Origin: an uncultured Sutterella sp.
GTDB lineage: Bacteria; Pseudomonadota; Gammaproteobacteria; Burkholderiales; Burkholderiaceae_F
NCBI GenBank assembly: GCA_934255515.1
Contig: CAKQON010000001.1
Coordinates: 23,383-87,382 of the forward strand
Direction of reading: 5' to 3'
DNA: 64,000 nucleotides
Part shown: positions 58,632-64,000 of the stretch, piece after piece
Layout of the letters: the number at the start of each line of letters is the position of its first letter
Position numbering within the stretch: position 1 is the first letter of the stretch
Program-made: the position numbers and the translations under genes
The notes under the pieces: generated by a model
What the model was told of the DNA's origin: nothing
Seen by the model: only the letters and a program-made list of their open reading frames with translations
Database searches by the model: none

Positions 58632-60464
58632 TTAGGCTTTGGGCGCCTTTTCCGCCTTGCCTTCAGACGCTTTTTCAGCTTCGGGCTCCGCCTTTGCCTC
58701 AGTCTTTTCATCAGGCTTCACGTCAAGCTCCGGGAGCTCGGCCACCGCCTTTTCAACCGCAGCCTCGACGGCTTCGGCCATGCGGGCGGGATCGGGCTCT
58801 TCGGGAGCGGGAGCTTCAGCTTTCTTTTCGCTTTCCTTCGGCGCTTCGACGGGCGCAACCGGCGTCTGGGGCGCCGGGGCAGCCTCGGGAGCGGGGGCGG
58901 CAGCAGGAGCCGGTTCGGGCTGAGGTTCGGGTTCAGGTTCAGGTTCAGGTTCCGGTTCCGGAACCGCCTCGAGCTCATAGGGTTCGCCCGCCATGGCGGC
59001 CGCCACGATCGGCATCAGCTTTTCCGTCCGCCCCTCATTCATCTGTCCGAGACGCAGGCGGCGATAGAGCACGTCCTCGGCCGTGCGCGCGCCTTCGTTG
59101 TCGCGCTCGTAGAGCGCATACGCCACGACCTCGGCATCGGCCATGGGGCCTTCGGCCGCCGCCTTCTCGATCGCCTCCGCGTCAAAGGTTTCGTCGTTCA
59201 CGATGGGGAGCGTCTTCGTCACGCAGAGACGCGCCGGAACGAGGTGCATCAGGGTGGCTTCAAGCAGCGCATCCTGCGCCATCAGGCGGTAGGAGGTCCA
59301 CTTGCCGCCCGCCACGGTGATCATGTTGCCGAATTCGGGGATGACCGCATGCTCGCGCGAAGCCTTGGCGGTGGAGCCGCCCTCAGGCGCTCTGAGAAGG
59401 GGCCGCAGGCCCGCAAAGGAGGCCTTCACGTCGGCGCGGCTCACGGGCTTGGCGAGGTACCCTGCCGCCGTCTCAAGAAGGAAGCTGATTTCGTCTTCCG
59501 TCGCCTGGGGATTCCAGTCGGGCTCCCTCTGCTCGACGTCGGTCGTCCCGACGATCGTCATGCCGTGCCAGGGAATGCAGAAGAGGACGCGCCCGTCGCG
59601 GGTCTTCGGAATGAGCATGCCGGAGTCGCCCGGGAGGAACGAGCGGTCGAGAAGGATGTGCGAGCCCCTCGAGCAGCGCACGATCGAAGGCGCATCGGGA
59701 TCCACCATGCGGCGGATCGAATCCGTCCAGACGCCCGTGCAGTTGAAGATCATGCGCGTGCGGATGCGGTACGACTCGCCCGTTTCCTTGTCGGCTGCGG
59801 TAAGGGACTGAATCCAGCCGCCCGTGCGTTCGATCGCGGTCACGGGCATGTAGTTGAGGCACGCGGCGCCATGCTGGTTCGCGGTGCGGATCAGCGCAAT
59901 ATTGAGGCGGGCGTCGTCAAACTGCCCGTCAAAAAATTCGACGCCCCCCATGAGGCCCTCGGTGCGCACGCCCGGAAGACGCGCCGCGGCGGCATCCGCC
60001 TTCAGGGACTTCGTGCGGCCGAGCGAGGCCTTGCCCGCCATCATGTCGTAGAGCGCCAGGCCGACCGTATAGATTTCGCGCTCCCACTTCTTGAAGCACG
60101 GCAGCACGAAGGTTTCCGGGTGCACGAGGTGCGGGGCATTATTGATGAGCACCTTGCGCTCGTGGAGCGCCTCGGTGACGAGTCCCCAGTCGCGGGGATT
60201 CTTCATGTAGCGCACGCCGCCGTGAATGAGCTTCGTTGAGCGCGAGGACGTCCCGGCCGAAAAGTCCTGCGCATCAAGGAGCAGGGTCGAGAGGCCTCTC
60301 GACGCCGCGTCCACTGCGATGCCGGCGCCCGTCGCGCCGCCGCCCACGACGACGACGTCCCAGAGGGGATCCGCCTTCACGCGGGCGAGCGCCTCAGCGC
60401 GCGAAAGGGGCTTCAGAGCCTTTTCGCCCTCGGGCGCGGTCTTGGTCTTCAGAGCATCAGTCAT
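58632..60464 (-). CDS. glpD: Aerobic glycerol-3-phosphate dehydrogenase GlpD with a long Pro-Glu/Ala tail
   Basis: GlpD is the FAD enzyme that oxidises glycerol-3-phosphate to DHAP and passes electrons to quinone at the inner membrane. The 610-residue product has the FAD loop VVVVGGGATGAGIAVDAA (residues 37-54), SRSTKLIHGGVRYM, HLVHPETFVLPCFKKWER and GGKWTSYRLMAQDAL. The catalytic part ends near residue 490. Residues 494-610 are a tail with PEPEPEPEPEPQPEPAP then Ala/Pro, Lys/Glu and Ala/Lys stretches, not found in the E. coli enzyme (501 residues). The ATG at 60464 lies 5 bases after the glpK stop; the longer frame to 60509 overlaps glpK. Start site is a weak GAG. Confidence 0.93.
   Translation of the reverse strand: MTDALKTKTAPEGEKALKPLSRAEALARVKADPLWDVVVVGGGATGAGIAVDAASRGLSTLLLDAQDFSAGTSSRSTKLIHGGVRYMKNPRDWGLVTEALHERKVLINNAPHLVHPETFVLPCFKKWEREIYTVGLALYDMMAGKASLGRTKSLKADAAAARLPGVRTEGLMGGVEFFDGQFDDARLNIALIRTANQHGAACLNYMPVTAIERTGGWIQSLTAADKETGESYRIRTRMIFNCTGVWTDSIRRMVDPDAPSIVRCSRGSHILLDRSFLPGDSGMLIPKTRDGRVLFCIPWHGMTIVGTTDVEQREPDWNPQATEDEISFLLETAAGYLAKPVSRADVKASFAGLRPLLRAPEGGSTAKASREHAVIPEFGNMITVAGGKWTSYRLMAQDALLEATLMHLVPARLCVTKTLPIVNDETFDAEAIEKAAAEGPMADAEVVAYALYERDNEGARTAEDVLYRRLRLGQMNEGRTEKLMPIVAAAMAGEPYELEAVPEPEPEPEPEPEPQPEPAPAAAPAPEAAPAPQTPVAPVEAPKESEKKAEAPAPEEPDPARMAEAVEAAVEKAVAELPELDVKPDEKTEAKAEPEAEKASEGKAEKAPKA
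58912..58959 (+). repeat. Hexanucleotide GGTTCN repeat in the glpD tail
   Basis: Six GGTTC-type hexamers (GGTTCG, GGTTCA three times, GGTTCC twice) from 58924 to 58959, with another at 58912, encode the Pro-Glu repeats of the GlpD tail on the minus strand. Changes in unit number stay in frame (6 nt is 2 codons), so slippage would alter tail length without breaking the gene. Confidence 0.85.
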
Positions 60465-60469
60465 AAGTC

Positions 60470-61960
60470 TCAGTTCCACTTGCGGGCGCGGCCGACGGCG
60501 CGCGTCCATTGGTTCAACAAAAAACCTCTCTGGTCGGCGCTCATCGCGGGCTCAAAGATCCGTTCAGCGCGCCAGAGCGCTTCAATTTCGCCGGCATCCT
60601 GCCAGAAGCCGACAGCGAGTCCGGCCAAGTAGGCCGCGCCGAGCGCAGTGGTCTCCGTCTGCGCGGGGCGGACAACGGGAACCCCCGTGATGTCGGCCTG
60701 AAACTGCATGAGGAGGTCATTTGCTGCGGCGCCTCCGTCTGCGCGGAGCTCCTTCACCGGATGGAGCACATCGCGCGCCATGGCCTCGAGCACCTCCGCG
60801 CTCTGGAAGGCAATCGCCTCGAGCGCCGCCCGCGCGATATGCGCCCGGGTGGTTCCGCGCGTGAGGCCGATCAGGCACCCTCTCGCGTCCGGATCCCAGT
60901 GCGGAGCGCCGAGCCCCGTGAATGCCGGGACGAAGTAGACACCGCCGGAATCCTTCACCGACCCCGCGAGGGGTTCAATGTCCTTCGCGCGCTTCACGAA
61001 CCCCATCTCGTCGCGCAGCCACTGCACGACGGCGCCCGCAACGAATACGGAGCCTTCGAGCGCATAGCTCGGGGGTTCGTCTCCGATCCGGTAGGCCGCG
61101 GTCGTGATGAGCCTCGAAACGCTCGCGCGCGGCTCGTTGCCGATATTCATGAGAAGGAACCCGCCCGTGCCGTAGGTGTTCTTCACCGTTCCCGGGTGGA
61201 AGCACGCCTCGCCGAAGGCCGCCGCCTGCTGGTCGCCGGCAACACCCGCAATCGGAATCGCCGCCCCGAACCATTCCGGGGTCGAATATCCGGTAGCCTG
61301 CGAGCTCGGGATGATCTCCGGCAGGATCCCCGCCGGGATGCGGAAGATATTGAGGAGTTCGTCGTCCCACTGCCCGGAGCGCAGGTCGCAGAGGAGCGTT
61401 CTAGAGGCGTTGGTGAGGTCGGTCGCGTGAAGCGCGCCCTTCGTGAGCTTCCAGATGAGCCAGGCGTCGATCGTGCCGAAAAGAATCTCTCCCTTCTGAG
61501 CGCGCTCGCGCGCCCTCGGCACATGGTCGAGAATCCACTCAATCTTGGTCGCAGAGAAATAGGGGTCGAGCCTCAGACCAGTCTTTCCGGCGACGAGCGG
61601 CTCGAAGCCCTCGGCTTCGAGCGCCTCCACGCGCTTCGTTGTGCGCCGGTCCTGCCAGACAATGGCGGGCGAAACGGGCTCTCCCGTAGCGCGGTCCCAG
61701 AGGACCGTGGTTTCGCGCTGGTTGGTGATGGCGAGCGCGGCGATGTCGTTCCCAGAGAGACCAGCCTTTTTAAGGCACTCGCGGGCAACCGCAAGCTCGG
61801 TTTCCCAGATTTCCGCGGCATCATGCTCAACCCAGCCCGGCTTCGGGTAATTCTGGGCGAATTCGCGCTGAGCGAGCGCGACCGTCTCGCCGCGCCGGTC
61901 GAAAATCAGCGCGCGCGAGCTCGAAGTACCCTGGTCGAGCGCAAGGATGTAGTCGTTCAT
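60470..61960 (-). CDS. glpK: Glycerol kinase
   Basis: GlpK phosphorylates glycerol to glycerol-3-phosphate, the substrate of GlpD just downstream. The 496-residue FGGY kinase has the phosphate loop [39 protein letters not shown], the substrate region [33 protein letters not shown] and [17 protein letters not shown]. The stop lies 5 bases before glpD, so they form a glpKD operon. No glpF or glpR is in the window. Confidence 0.98.
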   Translation of the reverse strand: MNDYILALDQGTSSSRALIFDRRGETVALAQREFAQNYPKPGWVEHDAAEIWETELAVARECLKKAGLSGNDIAALAITNQRETTVLWDRATGEPVSPAIVWQDRRTTKRVEALEAEGFEPLVAGKTGLRLDPYFSATKIEWILDHVPRARERAQKGEILFGTIDAWLIWKLTKGALHATDLTNASRTLLCDLRSGQWDDELLNIFRIPAGILPEIIPSSQATGYSTPEWFGAAIPIAGVAGDQQAAAFGEACFHPGTVKNTYGTGGFLLMNIGNEPRASVSRLITTAAYRIGDEPPSYALEGSVFVAGAVVQWLRDEMGFVKRAKDIEPLAGSVKDSGGVYFVPAFTGLGAPHWDPDARGCLIGLTRGTTRAHIARAALEAIAFQSAEVLEAMARDVLHPVKELRADGGAAANDLLMQFQADITGVPVVRPAQTETTALGAAYLAGLAVGFWQDAGEIEALWRAERIFEPAMSADQRGFLLNQWTRAVGRARKWN

Positions 61961-61995
61961 CGTTCGGGAACCGCCGTTTGTGCGCGCAGAAATGA

Positions 61996-62024
61996 GAAAG
62001 CCCCGGGGCTTCCGGGGCTCTTTC
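61996..62024. terminator. Terminator of the Arg/Asp/Phe-rich protein gene
   Basis: AGCCCCGG (61999-62006) pairs with CCGGGGCT (62012-62019) over a 5-base loop; TTCTCATTTC follows on the minus strand and CTTTCTGG on the plus strand. It lies between the stop at 62117 and the glpK start at 61960. Confidence 0.8.
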
Positions 62025-62116
62025 TGGGCTGGAAATCCATCTGACTTCCATTGTATGGGGACTTCGGTCCCGGGGAGCTTAACGACCCCCTGAACCCGAA
62101 CAATCCCTCAGTCCCG

Positions 62117-62854
62117 TTACTTGGCGGCTTCAACTTCCGTCTTCGCGTCGGCAGCATCGGCTTCCGGCACTTCAGACTTTTCCGTGCTTTCGCCGTATTC
62201 CGAATCCTCGACGTCGTCTTCGTCGATGTCGGCCGGATAGAGCTGGGCGGCGGTTTCAGGCTCAATCTGCGCTTCGGCAGGCTTCACGGCATCGAGCTTC
62301 ACGACGCGGGCGGCGTCGATGAGAAGACGAAGCGCCTGGTTCACCGCCTCGGGGCTCCCGAAGAAGTCGGCGATGTCGCTGTCGATCTTCACCATCGCGT
62401 TGCGGGCGAAGTCGGAGCGCTCGGCAAAGCGGCGCGTATCGTAGGCGCGGGCGCGCGGACCGGTGCGGACGCCGAAGTCCTCGCGGCGGCCTTCGCCGAA
62501 GCGGTGTCCGCCGGGCTTCCTGTCAAAGCGCGGACGGTCGCCGAAGGAGCGGCCTTCGCCGAAGGGCTTCCTGTCGCCGAAGGAGCGGCGCTCGCCGAAA
62601 TCACGGCGATCCGAGCGATCGAAGCGGTCATTGCGGTCCGAACGGTCAAAGCGCGGACGATCGCCGAAGGGCTTCCTGTCGCCGAAGGGGCGGCGGTCGC
62701 CGAAATCGCGGCGATCCGAACGATCGGAGCGGTCAGAGCGGTCGAAACGGTCAAAACGATCGAAGCGGTCGGAACGTCCGCGGCGGTCTCCGTCCTCGCC
62801 GTCAAAGGAGCGGCGCGGACCCTTGTCCTGCCAGGGCTTGTTATCCATAGCCAT
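62117..62854 (-). CDS. Arg/Asp/Phe-rich low-complexity protein with a small helical domain
   Basis: I do not recognise this 245-residue protein. Residues 14-125 are built from short repeats: DRFDRFDRFDRSDRSDRSDR, then copies of FGDRKPFGDRPRFDR and FGERRSFGDRKPFGEGRSF with a 35-residue period. Residues about 150-185 look structured (ARNAMVKIDSDIADFFGSP, EAVNQALRLLIDAARVV); similar short segments occur in small hypothetical proteins of Burkholderiales, as far as I recall. The C-terminal 50 residues are acidic (DIDEDDVEDSEYGESTEKSE). The mix of Arg, Asp, Phe and Gly resembles RNA-binding or condensate-forming disordered proteins, which is inference only. There is no signal peptide. ATG at 62854 (62848 also possible); GAGAG upstream. 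TTGACC/GATATG promoter at 62914-62942. Confidence 0.8.
   Translation of the reverse strand: MAMDNKPWQDKGPRRSFDGEDGDRRGRSDRFDRFDRFDRSDRSDRSDRRDFGDRRPFGDRKPFGDRPRFDRSDRNDRFDRSDRRDFGERRSFGDRKPFGEGRSFGDRPRFDRKPGGHRFGEGRREDFGVRTGPRARAYDTRRFAERSDFARNAMVKIDSDIADFFGSPEAVNQALRLLIDAARVVKLDAVKPAEAQIEPETAAQLYPADIDEDDVEDSEYGESTEKSEVPEADAADAKTEVEAAK
62564..62773 (-). repeat. 105-bp direct repeat inside the Arg/Asp/Phe-rich gene
   Basis: The segment starting GGGCTTCCTGTCGCCGAAGG at 62564 recurs at 62669 with a period of 105 bp (35 codons) and few changes (for example GGAGCGGCGCTCGCCGAAAT versus GGGGCGGCGGTCGCCGAAAT). It is a coding repeat that could expand or contract in frame. Confidence 0.8.
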
Positions 62855-63461
62855 TCTATTTATCTCTCTGAAAAATAAAGAATCTGCATTCCACATCCCC
62901 ATCGGGCGCGGGGCATATCTCAAAACGGAATGCGTTGGTCAAAAGAAAAGTGTGTGAAAGAAGTCAGTCTGAAAAGGTTTCGCGCTTCGCTGCGCTATCG
63001 AATGTCGAAAGGCATGGGGTCGAATGAATGCCGCTGCCCCGGAGAAAAAACACCTTCGCGGGAATCAAAATGCCCGGGGTGCCTTCTGATCATTGAACAA
63101 TCGCTTCGCCATTGAAATACTGCGGAACTCCTTTATAGGAATCCGGATTCAAGCGGGCCGCTTCACAATCTGAAAGGTATTGGCGCCTGAGGACGGTACG
63201 CGGAAGCGCTTCGTTTGGAAACCCCCCTGCCATGCCGGTTCCTTAGAAAAGCATGCCTCAGCGCGCGGTGCGTATTTTAAAGGATTCTGTCCGGACCCAT
63301 GCACCTTTTTAACGCCCTTGAGACTTGGGACAAGTCGCTATGAAAGTCACGCCGACGACGGCAGGGAAAGCAGATACACTTTGATTAGGGATAGCCGAAA
63401 AGAATTTCTTTTTCCGGTCTTTCTTCCCTACCAGCTCAGAACAACAAAAAGCGAGGTTCCT
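62855..63461. other. 607-nt intergenic region upstream of hpf
   Basis: This is the longest stretch without a gene. It holds the minus-strand promoter (62914-62942) of the Arg/Asp/Phe-rich gene, framed by GCATTCC (62886-62892) and GGAATGC (62927-62933), an inverted repeat around the -10. On the hpf side, CTTGAGA and later ATACACT (near 63377) are weak promoter-like boxes. GC content drops in parts (for example 63395-63445). I found no tRNA, known small RNA or protein gene with a good ribosome site. Confidence 0.5.
62914..62942 (-). promoter_or_regulatory. Promoter of the Arg/Asp/Phe-rich protein gene
   Basis: TTGACC (62937-62942) and GATATG (62914-62919) on the minus strand are spaced by 17 bases and lie 60 bases before the ATG. 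The -35 is near consensus and the -10 only fair. Confidence 0.5.
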
Positions 63462-63761
63462 ATGGCTGCCCAGATCATCTTTCATGGCATTAACCGCTCC
63501 CCCGCCGTCGAAACGGCTGTGAATGAGAAGGTTGCCGCGCTCCAGAAGTTTGACAATCAGCTCGGGCCCTGCAAGGTAACAGTCACTCAGGAAGGTCATC
63601 AAACGATGGGCGCCTTCACCATCCGCATTGATCAGTCCGCGCCGGGCAAGAACCTCATCGTCACCCGCACGAACCAAGATGTGATGGCTGCGCTCAACGA
63701 AGCCTTCGATACGCTGCGCCGCAGCGTCGTCGAGGAAGCCGACAAGCGTCGTCAGCGCTAA
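63462..63761 (+). CDS. hpf: HPF/RaiA family ribosome-associated factor
   Basis: Proteins of this family bind the 30S decoding centre in slow growth and promote 100S dimers or silence ribosomes. The 99-residue product starts MAAQIIFHGINRSPAVETAV, has NEKVAALQKFDNQLGPCKVT and ends in a basic helix (LNEAFDTLRRSVVEEADKRR), matching the beta-alpha-beta3-alpha fold of short HPF. GAGG lies 7 bases before the ATG at 63462. It is not beside rpoN here, unlike in many proteobacteria, so the exact subtype (HPF, YfiA or other) is unsure. A terminator follows. Confidence 0.75.
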   Translation: MAAQIIFHGINRSPAVETAVNEKVAALQKFDNQLGPCKVTVTQEGHQTMGAFTIRIDQSAPGKNLIVTRTNQDVMAALNEAFDTLRRSVVEEADKRRQR

Positions 63762-63820
63762 GAATCTGACCTTCAGGCGTGCAGTCTGATTTTCATCCGC
63801 TGAAGATGAGGCTGCGCAGA

Positions 63821-63858
63821 GGCCGGATGCTCCGTAAAGTGGGCTTCCGGCTTTTTTA
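63821..63858 (+). terminator. Intrinsic terminator of hpf
   Basis: GCCGGA (63822-63827) pairs with TCCGGC (63846-63851), followed by TTTTTTATTT. It lies 60 bases after the hpf stop. Confidence 0.8.
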
Positions 63859-63880
63859 TTTCCCAGCGCGAATTCCAGAA

Positions 63881-63917
63881 AAAATAAAGGCCCGTACGAC
63901 ATCAACGCGTGCGGGCC
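63881..63917 (-). terminator. Intrinsic terminator of tRNA-Ala
   Basis: On the minus strand GGCCCGCACG (63917-63908) pairs with CGTACGGGCC (63898-63889, one G-U), followed by TTTATTTTTTC. It lies 7 bases past the tRNA 3' end. Confidence 0.85.
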
Positions 63918-63924
63918 AAACGAC

Positions 63925-64000
<76 letters not shown>

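Noticed and set aside
62460..62800. CRISPR-like or satellite repeat array.
   Set aside because: The repeats are adjacent, in frame, and encode Arg/Asp/Phe repeats of a protein; there are no unique spacers or cas genes.

Overview
The window looks like chromosomal DNA of a Burkholderiales betaproteobacterium. The best guess is the Sutterella/Parasutterella group; this is inference from gene order and protein style, not from a search. The grounds are high GC, strong use of GTG starts, the order mraZ-rsmH-ftsL-ftsI-murE-murF-mraY-murD-ftsW-murG-murC-ddlB-ftsQ-ftsA-ftsZ-lpxC with secA beyond it, rnpB directly upstream of mraZ, the cluster glyA-nrdR-ribD-ribE-ribH-nusB-thiL-pgpA-pncC, and the order tyrS / M23 peptidase-anmK / erpA / rpsI-rplM. 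No insertion sequence, prophage, CRISPR array or rRNA operon was seen.

Layout. At 1-679 there is the start of an ArgJ-like gene that runs off the edge, then secA (minus). A long DciA-domain protein (3882-6236, plus) separates secA from lpxC. From 25041 down to 6322 runs the division and cell wall (dcw) cluster, all minus and largely translationally coupled, with three MraZ operator repeats upstream and the RNase P RNA gene beyond them. From 25.7 to 36.5 kb lie a PagP-like enzyme fused to a second beta-barrel, hemL, a ScsB/DsbD-like reductase, a PBP4-type peptidase, groES-groEL under a near-consensus sigma-32 promoter, a DsbC/DsbG-like protein and pyrF.

From 36.6 to 39.0 kb three neighbouring genes (exported cyclophilin-like protein, exported carboxymuconolactone decarboxylase, AraC-type regulator) each carry a one-base frameshift at a homopolymer, while almost everything else in the window is intact. 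From 39.1 to 55.9 kb lie a YdgA-like protein, a DnaA-box cluster, a CorC-like protein, the pncC/pgpA/thiL/nusB/rib/nrdR/glyA block, a PEBP protein, dtd, tyrS, an M23 peptidase and anmK.

From 56 to 64 kb lie erpA, rplM-rpsI, marC, a glpK-glpD operon whose GlpD has a long Pro-Glu/Ala tail, an Arg/Asp/Phe-rich low-complexity protein, an HPF-family ribosome factor and tRNA-Ala(GGC).

The most unusual items are the DciA protein with about four degenerate helical repeats, the frameshifted three-gene locus, the PagP/second-barrel fusion, the Arg/Asp/Phe-rich protein and the divergent ArgJ-like gene. All family assignments come from reading motifs by eye; no database search was run.
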